Assembly: GCF_003286125.1 (NCBI RefSeq)
Contig: NZ_QMED01000009.1
Span: 1-64,000, forward strand
Source of the DNA: Algibacillus agarilyticus
GTDB lineage: Bacteria > Pseudomonadota > Gammaproteobacteria > Enterobacterales > Alteromonadaceae
Direction of reading: 5' to 3'
Length of the DNA: 64,000 nucleotides
The notes beneath the pieces are model-generated. The model saw nothing but the letters and a program-made list of their open reading frames with translations, had not been told where the DNA came from and did not search any database. A program made the translations under genes and the position numbers. Below are positions 46,014 to 55,417 of the stretch, piece by piece; position 1 is the first letter of the stretch; each line of letters begins with the position of its first letter.

Positions 46014-47437
46014 ATAAATTAAGTTATCAATTTTATTTTTTGCTGGCGGGCGCTTGGCGTCAGCGCTACATCATTGTTTTGCCAATGCTATTGCTCCCAA
46101 TAATCGGTGCGTTCATTAGCTCAACAACCGGTAAGCAGTATCAAGCGCATACCAGCATGTTGATCCAAGAAACCGCCAAGATGAACCCGTTTTTAGAAGA
46201 TTTAGCCGTTTCAACCATGCTGAAAGACCGGATGGCTGCGCTGAATACCCTATTACACAGCCGTCATATTTTACAAATGGTCGCCGAAGAAAGAGGCTTA
46301 TTAAATGCCGAAACGACGGATATGCAACGAGATCAAGTTGTTGCTGAATTATCAAATCGATTAACCATGGCGATGGCAGGTAAAGATTTAATAAATATCC
46401 AACTAAAAGCCAATACCCCTGTCGGTATGAAAGAAACTCTCGAATCCGTTAGTCGGCATTTTGTTGATGTTTTATTAGCGCCAGAACGTTCGTCAATTAA
46501 AGATTCATCTTTGTTTTTAGCTGAGCACCTTGATGAAAGACGCGCAGAACTAAATACATCAGAAGCGGCATTAGCAAAATTTCGGAGTGAAAATGCTTTC
46601 GCATTACCCAATATGCATGCCAGCAACGTAACGAGGTTAGCTGAATTAAAAAAAGAACTCGCCGCAAGACAAGCTGAACTCGCCGGTAAAAAAAGAACGC
46701 TAGGCTCAATTAATCAACAGCTCTCAAGTACAAATCCGGTGATTGGTAGAATCGAAGAACAAATGATTCGATTACGAGGTGAATTGGCATTATTAAACAC
46801 ACGTTATACCGATAAGCACAGCCAAGTCATTGCAGCTCAACGTAAATTAAGACGTTTAGAAGCCGAAAGACAAGCCATTATGCAAAGCGCAACCGACAAC
46901 ATTAATACCGAGCAACTATGGGATATCGCCAGTAACACGCAAACTCAACCGGATGGAAATCAGCCTTTATTAATTAGTCAGCTTGAAATATTACAAGCAA
47001 CAAGCAGTCGAGTACAAAGTTTAGATGAAGAGGGTAAATGGTTAATCAGTATGATTAACGACTTAGAGCCCAAAATTGCAGCTTATGGCCAACAAGAGCA
47101 TAAATTAAAAAAATTAGAACGCGACATAACCGTGAAACAAGATTTATATGACGAGTTATTAAAACGCTATGAAATGGCACAAGTAACAGGTTCGTTAAGT
47201 AAATTTGAAGAAAACAAACGCATAAAAGTCATAGACCGTCCTTTTACGCCAACAACACCGATTAATTTACCACTTATATTATTTGTAATTGGTGGTTTTT
47301 TTGGTGGTTTATTCTTGGGTTGTGGCTTAGCCATCATGTTTGAAATGGCTGATTCGACCATACGACGTAAAGACGAATTAGAAGAATTAACCACACTACC
47401 TGTGTTATCACGCTTACCCAGTTTATCTAAATATTAG
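46010..47437 (+). CDS. Wzz-type chain-length determinant, SypO-like
   Basis: This 475-residue inner-membrane protein has a first helix at about 19-36 (IIVLPMLLLPIIGAFI), a long periplasmic region with coiled coils (about 165-385) and a second helix at about 425-448 (LILFVIGGFFGGLFLGCGL). A short cytoplasmic tail without a kinase domain follows. It sets polysaccharide chain length with the export machinery and would work with the separate ATPase protein at 54670. The GNVR-like segment near the second helix is present as KRYEMAQVTGSLSKFEENKR. It overlaps the preceding gene by four bases. Confidence 0.9.
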   Translation: MNKLSYQFYFLLAGAWRQRYIIVLPMLLLPIIGAFISSTTGKQYQAHTSMLIQETAKMNPFLEDLAVSTMLKDRMAALNTLLHSRHILQMVAEERGLLNAETTDMQRDQVVAELSNRLTMAMAGKDLINIQLKANTPVGMKETLESVSRHFVDVLLAPERSSIKDSSLFLAEHLDERRAELNTSEAALAKFRSENAFALPNMHASNVTRLAELKKELAARQAELAGKKRTLGSINQQLSSTNPVIGRIEEQMIRLRGELALLNTRYTDKHSQVIAAQRKLRRLEAERQAIMQSATDNINTEQLWDIASNTQTQPDGNQPLLISQLEILQATSSRVQSLDEEGKWLISMINDLEPKIAAYGQQEHKLKKLERDITVKQDLYDELLKRYEMAQVTGSLSKFEENKRIKVIDRPFTPTTPINLPLILFVIGGFFGGLFLGCGLAIMFEMADSTIRRKDELEELTTLPVLSRLPSLSKY

Positions 47438-47446
47438 GAGCTAACA

Positions 47447-48559
47447 ATGAAAACGACATTTCAAGTTGTACAAAAATTAAGCCCAGGAGGAATTGAAACA
47501 ATGGCGCTTGATTTTGCTCAGCAAGCAACCCCCACAGAACAACACTTTATTGTTAGCTTAGAAGGCACATTACCAGCGTTAATTCATCATTGGCCTAGAT
47601 TAAAACAAATTCAACATAAAATTATCTGTCTTGATAAGCCAGCGGGGATCAGCTTAAAAACAATCCAGCGTTTAGTTAAATTGATAAAAAAAATGAACGT
47701 TACCTGTATTCATACTCATCATATTGGTCCTTTACTTTATGGTAGCCTTGCCGCCAAATTAGCCGGTGTGCGTTGCATAATGCACACTGAGCACGATGCG
47801 TGGCACCTCGAGAATAAAAAAAATCGTTGGCTGCAACGGTTAATTATGAATATAACCCGCCCTATCTTCATCGCTGATTCTCAACTGGTTGCCGACAATG
47901 CAGCTCGATTTTTAGGCAATTATAAAATGCATGTTATTTATAATGGGATTAACACAGAAAAATTCCAACTAGGCGATCAAAAAAAGGCTCGAACAGTAAT
48001 GAAACTGCCGCTGAATGTCACATTAATTGGTAATGCAGGCCGGTTAGAAGATGTAAAAGGGCAACGTGTATTAATTGAAGCGCTGATAAATTTGCCCTCT
48101 CATATTCATTTGGCCATTGCCGGGATAGGTTCGAATGAACAAAAATTAAAAGCACTAACTAAGCAATTAAAGCTAAGCAACCGAGTCCATTTTTTAGGTT
48201 TAATTGATAATATGCCAGCTTTTTATCAAAGTTTAGATGTGTTTTGCTTACCTTCATTTAAAGAAGGTTTTCCGTTATCGGCTTTAGAAGCCCAAGCTTG
48301 CGGTATCGCTGCCGTATTAACAAACACAGGTGCAAGCACGGAAGCGTTATGTCATCAATACGGTGAAATAGTTGATACGGGTGACAATATTGGTATGGCA
48401 AATGCAATTGCTAAGGTATGTGAGCGAATTAATCCTGTTAACCCGCATAACGGTTTGCAACCTGATTCGCATAACGCAATGATTCGCAATTTTGTAAAAA
48501 CATTTGCAGATAGCGAACTAATGTTAAAAGCCTACAATGAGTTAAAGAATTCAACGTAG
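47447..48559 (+). CDS. GT4 glycosyltransferase, SypP-like
   Basis: This 370-residue GT4-family transferase opens FQVVQKLSPGGIETMALDF with the typical glycine loop. Its donor domain carries IGNAGRLEDVKGQRVLIEA, VHFLGLIDNMPAFY and the E-x7-E motif in PSFKEGFPLSALEAQACG. TTAGGAG precedes the ATG. It is the second GT of the operon, and its place after the Wzz gene matches sypP. The sugar is unknown. Confidence 0.88.
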   Translation: MKTTFQVVQKLSPGGIETMALDFAQQATPTEQHFIVSLEGTLPALIHHWPRLKQIQHKIICLDKPAGISLKTIQRLVKLIKKMNVTCIHTHHIGPLLYGSLAAKLAGVRCIMHTEHDAWHLENKKNRWLQRLIMNITRPIFIADSQLVADNAARFLGNYKMHVIYNGINTEKFQLGDQKKARTVMKLPLNVTLIGNAGRLEDVKGQRVLIEALINLPSHIHLAIAGIGSNEQKLKALTKQLKLSNRVHFLGLIDNMPAFYQSLDVFCLPSFKEGFPLSALEAQACGIAAVLTNTGASTEALCHQYGEIVDTGDNIGMANAIAKVCERINPVNPHNGLQPDSHNAMIRNFVKTFADSELMLKAYNELKNST

Positions 48560-48578
48560 GCACCATAAAAGGTGATCT

Positions 48579-49784
48579 ATGACGTCTATAATTTCGCTAA
48601 TCACATTAAGCATGATGATATTAATTATTTATCATCATGCTATCTACCCTGCTTTATTGAGGAGGTTAGCTCAACATAAAAAAGACAAAAGAAGCGATAT
48701 CGCTACAGCGATAAAAACGGATTTTAAGCGCTGTTATGAGGTTAATTCAGACGACGAATATTTACCTGAAATAACCTTAATATTACCCGCATTCAACGAA
48801 GAAGAAACAATTGCGGCCAAGATGGCAAACTTAGCTTGCTTAGATTATCCCGCAGAAAAATTATTTATAGTTATAGGTTGTGATGGTTGTACTGATAACA
48901 CATTGCCTATTTTACTGCATTGTTTAGAACAGCCTGAATTAAAACACCTTAATGTTAAAGTTAATAATTTTGAACAGAACCGAGGAAAAATAGCGGTTAT
49001 TAATGAGCTTATTAATCAATCAACAAGCCCAATTGTGGGTTTAAGTGATATATCAGCTTTGTTATCAATTGATGCACTTAGCCAAGCGGCTATTCAATTT
49101 ACCGACCCTACGATCGGGGTTTTGACCAGTCAATATCAATTAACACCGGGCTGTTCGACGGGTGAAAAAAGTTACTGGCAATATCAAAGTTCAATTAAAT
49201 ACTGTGAAGCTGCGCTTGGCGCGACAATGGGGGTACACGGTGCGTTATATTTTTTTAGACGAACACTTTTTACCCCTTTAGCTTCGGACACCATTAACGA
49301 TGATTTCATGATTCCTATGCAAATAGTGCAACAAGGCTATCAAGCGGCATATAACACAGAAATTAACGCTTTAGAGCTCGAAGTAGCAGATACCTCGCTT
49401 GATCATCTGCGTAGACGCCGTATTGCAGCCGGCAATTTACAACAACTTTGGCGATTAAAAGCGATGTTAATTGATAGAAAACAGATTGCGGTCGCTTTTA
49501 ATTTTCTGTCCGGCAAGGCATTGCGCTGTTTAATGCCTTTTCTCTTCATTTTAACCTTCATCGCTTCGGCTTGGTTAAGTATTAATTCACCGTTATTTAT
49601 GGGCTTGTTTATTTTACAAATTATTGGCTATGTAATGTGTATTTTTAGTTGTCTTTATGCCGACAAAATACACTCAGAACTTTTTAAAACATTGGCTTAT
49701 ATTGCCAGTGGCTACACCGCAAACCTAATTGGTTCAGTTCGTTATCTATTAAAATTAGATAAAGGCCATTGGACAAAAAGCTAA
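48579..49784 (+). CDS. Membrane GT2 glycosyltransferase, SypQ-like
   Basis: This 401-residue protein has a transmembrane helix at the N-terminus (about 4-25) and three near the C-terminus (about 310-385). Between them is a GT2 domain: ILPAFNEEETIAAKM, VIGCDGCTDNTLPI, a metal-binding acid region at VGLSDISALLS, DDFMIPMQIVQQG and the R-rich RRRRIAAGNLQQLW. It belongs to the same group as processive and chain-assembling GT2 enzymes such as IcaA/PgaC in layout, though its exact reaction is not readable. Its position before the priming transferase matches sypQ. Confidence 0.87.
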   Translation: MTSIISLITLSMMILIIYHHAIYPALLRRLAQHKKDKRSDIATAIKTDFKRCYEVNSDDEYLPEITLILPAFNEEETIAAKMANLACLDYPAEKLFIVIGCDGCTDNTLPILLHCLEQPELKHLNVKVNNFEQNRGKIAVINELINQSTSPIVGLSDISALLSIDALSQAAIQFTDPTIGVLTSQYQLTPGCSTGEKSYWQYQSSIKYCEAALGATMGVHGALYFFRRTLFTPLASDTINDDFMIPMQIVQQGYQAAYNTEINALELEVADTSLDHLRRRRIAAGNLQQLWRLKAMLIDRKQIAVAFNFLSGKALRCLMPFLFILTFIASAWLSINSPLFMGLFILQIIGYVMCIFSCLYADKIHSELFKTLAYIASGYTANLIGSVRYLLKLDKGHWTKS

Positions 49785-49805
49785 ATGACAAGAGAGGTCT
49801 TCATT

Positions 49806-50453
49806 ATGAAATTTACGACTATAAACACAATCAGCCCCACCACTTATTGGGCTAAAAGAATTTTTGATATATGCATCGCTATTATAGGATTAATCGTTGT
49901 TTTACCTTTATTTCCGGTGATCGCCCTGCTCATTAAAATGGAATCAAGCGGCGATATATTTTTTACTCAAATGCGAATTGGCTTGGCGACCCCCGACTTT
50001 ACACATATGTTTAAAATGATTAAGTTTAGAACAATGGCGCAAAACGCCGAAAAAATATCGGGTGCTGTATGGGCAGGTAAAAATGACGCAAGAATAACCC
50101 GTGTAGGCCTCTTTTTACGTAAAACAAGATTAGATGAGCTTCCTCAACTCATTAATGTGCTAAAAGGTGATATGTCGATTATTGGCCCTCGTCCTGAACG
50201 TCCTGGTTTTTATAAAAAGCTCGATCTAGCGATCCCTTATTTTGCCGAAAGAACTTATTATGTTTACCCAGGCATAACAGGGTTAGCGCAAGTTAATCAA
50301 GGCTATGATACTTGTATCGAAGATGTCCGTCGTAAAGTGGGATTTGATCACAGTTATGCTATGGCCCTAACCCATCCGTTAACGTGGTTCAAAATGGATA
50401 TTTGGATTGCTATTAATACCATCAAAGTGATGGTGCTAGGCCGAGGTCAATAA
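49806..50453 (+). CDS. Undecaprenyl-phosphate sugar-1-phosphate transferase, SypR-like
   Basis: This priming enzyme transfers a sugar-1-phosphate to undecaprenyl phosphate to begin each repeat unit. The 215-residue protein has the membrane hairpin at about 18-40 (KRIFDICIAIIGLIVVLPL) and the conserved FFTQMRIG, FKMIKFRTM, RLDELPQLINVLKGDMSIIG, PRPERP and the late PGITGLAQV motifs. I start at the second ATG (49806), with GAGAGG eight bases upstream, and not at 49785. It closes the first polysaccharide operon, as sypR closes the V. fischeri locus. Confidence 0.92.
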   Translation: MKFTTINTISPTTYWAKRIFDICIAIIGLIVVLPLFPVIALLIKMESSGDIFFTQMRIGLATPDFTHMFKMIKFRTMAQNAEKISGAVWAGKNDARITRVGLFLRKTRLDELPQLINVLKGDMSIIGPRPERPGFYKKLDLAIPYFAERTYYVYPGITGLAQVNQGYDTCIEDVRRKVGFDHSYAMALTHPLTWFKMDIWIAINTIKVMVLGRGQ

Positions 50454-50497
50454 CTGCGAAAAGTAATGAGTTTATGCCCAAGTCACTTGGGTATAAG

Positions 50498-50769
50498 TAT
50501 AGTCAAAGCGATCGGGTTTTAGGGGCCGATTTCTTGTTCCAGACGAAAACTAAGTACTTACATCCATGTCAGCAAAGCCGTCAAAGCTACCGCGTCCTGC
50601 TCTCGCCCCTTACCTGCATCCATGCAGGCAAGCTTCGAGACGCCATGAGCATAGGCTCTACTATGTGATTGGGGCCGCCTAAATGGATTTAGGTGTTAGA
50701 ACGACGCAGGAGCCAAAGTCGAGAGTAAGCACTGACAATGAACCATAAAACCTGAGCGAAAAGACTATA
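50498..50769. mobile_element. MITE-like element, family B, long copy
   Basis: The 272-bp relative of 34454-34577 has terminal inverted repeats TATAGTCAAAGCGATCGGGT and, from the other end, TATAGTCTTTTCGCTCAGGT. Relative to the short copy it carries two extra blocks (about 101 bp from 50564 and about 47 bp from about 50676). It has no transposase and no convincing reading frame. Confidence 0.65.
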
Positions 50770-50787
50770 CCTTATTTAAGCGCCCTA

Positions 50788-50988
50788 TTAAAAACTAAAG
50801 AAAGTCTGGGTATGACACTCCCAGCACTCCATTCGTTGACAGACTCTTTTGTAAAAACCTTTAATATATAATGACCATTTGTATTTTAAACTAATACTCC
50901 ACATGACGGAGGATACTTTAGTTGATTTCCAGCCATGATCCATTTTTATTTCTGTCTTTCCTTTTTTGCTTTCAATTTGCCTTTTCAT
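50788..50988 (-). pseudogene. Short basic reading frame, possible gene remnant
   Basis: The 66-codon frame starts with ATG after AAGGG and is Lys/Trp/Cys-rich (WKSTKVSSVMWSISLKYKWS, ending ECHTQTFFSF). The same frame stays open upstream to about 51103 with plausible protein-like sequence (SANKWSLRVGCYKASK) but no start codon, which suggests the tail of a decayed gene. I recognise no family. It lies in the 855-bp gap 50454-51308 between the MITE-like element and the sypA promoter. Confidence 0.3.
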
Positions 50989-51137
50989 TATACCCTTACG
51001 CCATGCAATATAATGTCTGTCTGTTTTACTTGCTTTATAGCAACCGACACGCAGAGACCATTTATTAGCGCTTAAATATTCCGGTATTCATTTTAAATGC
51101 AGAATATATTCAATAAATAAACCTCGAGTACCCTTAA

Positions 51138-51164
51138 TTGCATTATCAGTTGCATATTGCGAAT
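51138..51164 (+). promoter_or_regulatory. Candidate activator site upstream of sypA
   Basis: TTGCATTAT and TTGCATATTGCGAAT lie in direct repeat 12 bp apart, centred about 95 bp upstream of the sigma-54 -24 element. The words match those upstream of the other sigma-54 promoters. Confidence 0.5.
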
Positions 51165-51247
51165 CGACATTTTCATCTCGATATAAAACGTTAAAAAAAC
51201 AGTTAAAAAACACACTAAACCATTGATATTAAGCAATATTTTAACTT

Positions 51248-51263
51248 TGGAACACTACCTGCA
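51248..51263 (+). promoter_or_regulatory. Sigma-54 promoter of the sypA operon
   Basis: TGG, then AACACTACCT, then GCA gives GG-N10-GC. It lies 46 bp before the STAS gene start and after a gene-free AT-rich stretch. Confidence 0.7.
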
Positions 51264-51308
51264 GTACTTTCATTAAATCAGCATAGAAATAAAGCTTTGA
51301 GGTAGAAA

Positions 51309-51635
51309 ATGAATATTACACAGCACATAAGTCCTAATAACGAACTAATCATAAATATTGAGGGTGAGTTTGATGCTATAGGTTGCCAAGCAACTAAAGC
51401 CGTTTGGGCGAGCTTAAGTGAACAAGCGGATCACCCCCATATAATTTTAGATTTAACATTAGTCAACTTCCTTGATTCATCCGGTGTTGGCGCCATTGTG
51501 TTTCTATTTAAACGTTTAAAAGCCAATAAACTAACAATGAGCATTGTCGGGGCTAATGGCCAACCACAAGAGTTATTAGAATTACTTCGAATCAATCAAG
51601 CTATTCCCATTTCTGTTTTAGCGGATGCACATTAG
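51309..51635 (+). CDS. sypA: STAS-domain protein, SypA-like anti-sigma-antagonist type
   Basis: This 108-residue protein is a single STAS domain. The phosphorylatable serine is in LVNFLDSSGVGAIVFLF, as in SpoIIAA and SypA. In V. fischeri SypA must be unphosphorylated for biofilm formation, and SypE controls its state as kinase and phosphatase. A SypE-like protein is encoded five genes downstream. GAGG precedes the ATG. It is the first gene of the operon sypA-B-C-D-F-E (and probably G), behind a sigma-54 promoter. Confidence 0.88.
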   Translation: MNITQHISPNNELIINIEGEFDAIGCQATKAVWASLSEQADHPHIILDLTLVNFLDSSGVGAIVFLFKRLKANKLTMSIVGANGQPQELLELLRINQAIPISVLADAH

Positions 51636-51644
51636 GAGTTAATA

Positions 51645-52514
51645 ATGAATAAAAAATGCCTAACCATTGTTATGTTAACCGCGTTGAGTCAAACAGCTTG
51701 CATTACGACCCTACCTGACTTTGGTCAAGGCGGACTAGCAGAAAGATCGCCTAACAACTATCGAACCGTCAATGCTAACGAACCGTTAGGTCCTGAGCAC
51801 GGTTTAAGGTTTGAATTAGAACTCGTCTCACGCCATTTAGATATTTTAATACTTGAAGGTGCTGAATTGTGTTTTCCTGCGACGGTTGTCCAAGCTAAAC
51901 ATCGCGAAATTCGTATTACGCGTCAGCTTGATGGAAATTTAGATTATGCAGCGGCTAGTGATTTACTTATTCAACGTCAACTTTTAATGCGATTAGAACA
52001 CCAACTTGACTATGTTAAACAACAAGCGGTCTGTGAAATACCATTAGCCAATACTCATAACCAGTTTGACGGTCATGGCAATCATGATGATCACCAGCGT
52101 ACTGAAGACCTATTTAGTCATTTGTCAGACTTACTTAACGCCGATAACCAGTTTGCCCATGACTCCGCTGAAATAAACCCTAAATATATCGCCAGATTAG
52201 CTCAGGCAGCACAGATATTAATTAAGAATAAAGACATTACTCTTCAAGTAACAGGCTATGCAGATGACACCGGCAATAATGAATACAATCAGCGCTTGTC
52301 TAAACAACGAGCACAAAAGGTCGCTCGATATTTAAAACTATTAGGTATTAATGCTTCAAGGTTAAGCATTAATGCGGTGGGTGAAACACAAGCACCGTAC
52401 GAAGGAACGGAGCCACAAGTGAGACTAGTCAATCGTACCGTTAAGATAGAACTAAGCGATTCAATCGCAACCAATGTAGCAAGCAAACCAAACGTTTTTC
52501 AACAAATAAAATAA
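51645..52514 (+). CDS. sypB: OmpA-family outer-membrane lipoprotein, SypB-like
   Basis: This 289-residue protein has a lipoprotein signal (lipobox SQTAC, Cys19) and a middle region of about 140 residues with an His-rich stretch (HNQFDGHGNHDDHQ). The C-terminal OmpA peptidoglycan-binding domain covers about 175-280 (LQVTGYADDTGNNEYNQRLS, RAQKVARYL, RLVNRTVKIEL). It would tether the export complex to the cell wall. It lies 9 bp after sypA and 8 bp before sypC. The family and place match sypB. Confidence 0.87.
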   Translation: MNKKCLTIVMLTALSQTACITTLPDFGQGGLAERSPNNYRTVNANEPLGPEHGLRFELELVSRHLDILILEGAELCFPATVVQAKHREIRITRQLDGNLDYAAASDLLIQRQLLMRLEHQLDYVKQQAVCEIPLANTHNQFDGHGNHDDHQRTEDLFSHLSDLLNADNQFAHDSAEINPKYIARLAQAAQILIKNKDITLQVTGYADDTGNNEYNQRLSKQRAQKVARYLKLLGINASRLSINAVGETQAPYEGTEPQVRLVNRTVKIELSDSIATNVASKPNVFQQIK

Positions 52515-52522
52515 GGCGAATA

Positions 52523-54670
52523 ATGATGATTAAACAAAAATTAATATTTCAATTGATATTCGTTATTTTGGTTTGTTTTTATAGTAAAGCGGCTCACGCT
52601 CAAACCTACACGGTGCAAGTAGGCGATATTATAAAAATTTCATTGCCTGGTGAAGAATCGTTAGATAAAACATTTGATGTAGATCGACAGGGACGTATTT
52701 ATTTACCTGAAGTGGGTGTTATCACAATTGCCAAGCTAACTGAAGATGAAATGGAAAAACGCGTTAAACGTCTGCTTAGTAATGCATTTCAAGATTTATT
52801 AAACTTGAAAGTTTATGTTTATAAACGTCAAATAATGATCAATGTATTGGGTTATGTTGAAAAACCGGGCGAAATTATTCTTTCAGCCAATGCGGGGATC
52901 CAGCATGCACTAGGCGCAGTTGAAGGTTTAAGACAAGGCGCTCAGTTAGATAAAATCCAATTGAGACGACAAATAATTGCAGATGATTTAACCGTAAAAA
53001 CAGAGACTCTCGTCTTTAACTATAAACAATACTTAGATACCGGTGATGAAAGTTTATTACCCACACTTCAATCGCTTGATGTTATTTTTGTGCCAGCGTC
53101 GCCTAAAACAGGAAATGTAGAAGTTGAATTTGATCCATCAAAGGTTGCCGACTCTGGTGATGCAGCTTCAGAACGAGATGCGATAAAAGTATTTGGCGAA
53201 GTCAATAGCCCAGGTAGTTATTCATACAAAGAAAACCTTTCGTTACTCGATTTATTGATGCGTTCAGGAGGGGTTACACGCTATGCTGGTGTTGAAAAAA
53301 TAAGAGTGATCAGTAATAACAATCCCGAAGTATTTGACTTAAAAGGCTACCTTGATTCTGGTGATGAATCTCTTCTCCCTATTATTGCGGCAGGCACAAC
53401 CGTTTTTGTACCCAAGCAAGAAGAAGAAATTAAAACGGGAGCCAAAATGGTATACATCATGGGGGAAGTCGCCAAACCTGGTGCTTATGAAGGTAATGAT
53501 ACGGTTACATTTATGGATATTTTAGCGAATGCGGGTGGCCCTACACGTTTTGCTGAATCACGCCAGATAAGAGTGATTAAAACAAATGGTGAAGTGATCC
53601 CATTTGATTTAGCCGCGTTTACAGAAGGCCTACCAAATACTGTGGTCCCCCAAATAGCTGCCGGTGACGCTATTTTTGTGCCTGAAAAAACAGATATGAA
53701 TGAAAAATCATGGTTAAAGGTTGCCCCCTCAAGAGCGGTCAGAGTGATTGGAGAAGTATTACGTCCAGGTAGAATTGAATGGTCAGATGAAATGTCATTA
53801 TTGGATTTATTAGCCCATGTTGGGGGGCCAACAGCTAGAGCTGATACCTCAAGTATAGAAATTATGACGCCAAATGAATTAGGTGGTAATAGTGTATATC
53901 GCTTTAGTTTTGATCAATATATGAAAAATGGGATGGCCGATAGTGAATTACCACAAATTCAAGCCGGCGCCACAATTCGAGTGCATGATTTACCGCAAGA
54001 TCCGAGCGACAACAAGGCGCAATGGGTGAGACAAAGCTCTGAAAAATCGATTTATATTTTAGGACAAGTTGTCGCACCGGGTCGCTACATGTTTACCGAC
54101 GAGATGCATTTTTTAGATATATTGGCGGCAGCCGATGGTCCAAATAGTGATGCCGATATTCACAATATTAGGATCAGTCACCGCAATAAAAAATACGCTA
54201 AGGTCAGCAAATTAAATTTAGCTTTATATTTTGAAACAGGCGATGAGAATTTATTACCTCGCGTAACGATGGGCGATACCATATATATTCCAGAAAAAAA
54301 TAGAGAGTGGTTAGATAAGAGTAAAGAATCAACCATTCGTGTTTTAGGCGCGATTAATAAACCAGGCCGATATAAATTTAACGACACCATGACATTGCTC
54401 GATCTTTTAGCAGAAGCAGGCGGAACAGCCCCTGGCGCATATTTAGAAAAAATAACCGTTGTTAACTTAACCTGTTGCGAGCAACAATCTACGACATTTG
54501 ATTTAACCGAATTCAGCAAAACAGCTAATTTTAAAGCGCTGCCTGTATTACGCGCCGGTGATACTGTTTACATTCCACAAGAAAGTGAAAGCACAATGGC
54601 TAAAGCTCGTGTGATATTAAGAGATGTAGTTGAAATAGCATCAATCGCTTTGTTATTTGGAGGTTTATAA
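52523..54670 (+). CDS. sypC: Wza-type polysaccharide export protein with six SLBB domains, SypC-like
   Basis: This 715-residue protein has a signal peptide (about 1-26, ends KAAHA), an N-terminal Poly_export domain (YTVQVGDIIKISLPGEESLD, residues about 28-115) and six SLBB domains. The latter are recognisable by GYVEKPGEI, GEVNSPGSY, GEVAKPGAY, GEVLRPGRI, GQVVAPGRY and GAINKPGRY, spaced about 90-110 residues apart. A hydrophobic C-terminus follows. It forms the periplasm-spanning channel for polymer export. Six SLBB domains is more than the two or three of Wza. Its stop overlaps sypD (TAATG). Confidence 0.92.
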   Translation: MMIKQKLIFQLIFVILVCFYSKAAHAQTYTVQVGDIIKISLPGEESLDKTFDVDRQGRIYLPEVGVITIAKLTEDEMEKRVKRLLSNAFQDLLNLKVYVYKRQIMINVLGYVEKPGEIILSANAGIQHALGAVEGLRQGAQLDKIQLRRQIIADDLTVKTETLVFNYKQYLDTGDESLLPTLQSLDVIFVPASPKTGNVEVEFDPSKVADSGDAASERDAIKVFGEVNSPGSYSYKENLSLLDLLMRSGGVTRYAGVEKIRVISNNNPEVFDLKGYLDSGDESLLPIIAAGTTVFVPKQEEEIKTGAKMVYIMGEVAKPGAYEGNDTVTFMDILANAGGPTRFAESRQIRVIKTNGEVIPFDLAAFTEGLPNTVVPQIAAGDAIFVPEKTDMNEKSWLKVAPSRAVRVIGEVLRPGRIEWSDEMSLLDLLAHVGGPTARADTSSIEIMTPNELGGNSVYRFSFDQYMKNGMADSELPQIQAGATIRVHDLPQDPSDNKAQWVRQSSEKSIYILGQVVAPGRYMFTDEMHFLDILAAADGPNSDADIHNIRISHRNKKYAKVSKLNLALYFETGDENLLPRVTMGDTIYIPEKNREWLDKSKESTIRVLGAINKPGRYKFNDTMTLLDLLAEAGGTAPGAYLEKITVVNLTCCEQQSTTFDLTEFSKTANFKALPVLRAGDTVYIPQESESTMAKARVILRDVVEIASIALLFGGL

Positions 54671-55413
54671 TGATTAGTCCACTGCACGCTGAAGTTGATA
54701 TTATTTACAACCAAATTTTTATGCAGGATATTCAATCTGTGAGTATTTGTGCGAGTAATAGCGGTGAAGGTTGCACGTTATTATCGACTTTACTCGCTCA
54801 ACGCTGCTTGCTCTCTGGGCGAAAAACCTTATTGGTTGATATGAATACACATAAACCCAGTATTCATAAATTATTAACCTTAACAACGCCATCACCTTGT
54901 CATAATGAATCAATGATTAATAATCAGGACACTAACGTCAATCAATTTGTATCGTTAACGCCTGAAATCGTTGAAGTAAATGAACATGCATTAGTTGGCA
55001 TAACCGCACCACAACGAAAAGATGCCATTTTAAAATTAAGATCGCCTGATGTTTTAAAAGCATATATCGAACAATGGAAATTAGAATTTGAATGTATCAT
55101 TATAGATACAACCCCTATTAGCCGATTAAATGTCAATAACATACCTGCCGATTTTGTGGCACAAGCCAGTGACGCTGCTATTCTAGTGGTACAAGCGGGT
55201 GAAACAACAGCTGAAATGGTCAATGCCAGCATAGACAAACTAAAAAAAAGCCAAGTGAATATCATTGGTACGGTTATAAATGACAAACATAATCCAACTC
55301 TAAAACAAGAACTACTCAGAAAAATAAAACAATCTCGCTTTTTACCTCGGTTTATTTCGCACTTTGTTGAAAATTCAATTATGCGTAATAAGTTAATGAA
55401 TTTATCAATTTAA
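54670..55413 (+). CDS. sypD: CpsD/CapB-like ATPase, SypD-like, Walker A lysine absent
   Basis: This 247-residue protein has the fold of the cytoplasmic partner of Wzz proteins (BY-kinase/MinD-like). The A motif reads SGEGCTLL (31-38), where the lysine of GEGK(S/T) is Cys35. Walker A' is KTLLVDMNTHKPS and the B motif is EFECIIIDTTPIS. There is no C-terminal tyrosine cluster. It is therefore probably not a tyrosine kinase and may bind nucleotide weakly or act structurally with the Wzz-like protein at 46010. It overlaps sypC by one base. Position matches sypD. Confidence 0.85.
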   Translation: MISPLHAEVDIIYNQIFMQDIQSVSICASNSGEGCTLLSTLLAQRCLLSGRKTLLVDMNTHKPSIHKLLTLTTPSPCHNESMINNQDTNVNQFVSLTPEIVEVNEHALVGITAPQRKDAILKLRSPDVLKAYIEQWKLEFECIIIDTTPISRLNVNNIPADFVAQASDAAILVVQAGETTAEMVNASIDKLKKSQVNIIGTVINDKHNPTLKQELLRKIKQSRFLPRFISHFVENSIMRNKLMNLSI

Positions 55414-55417
55414 AAAG

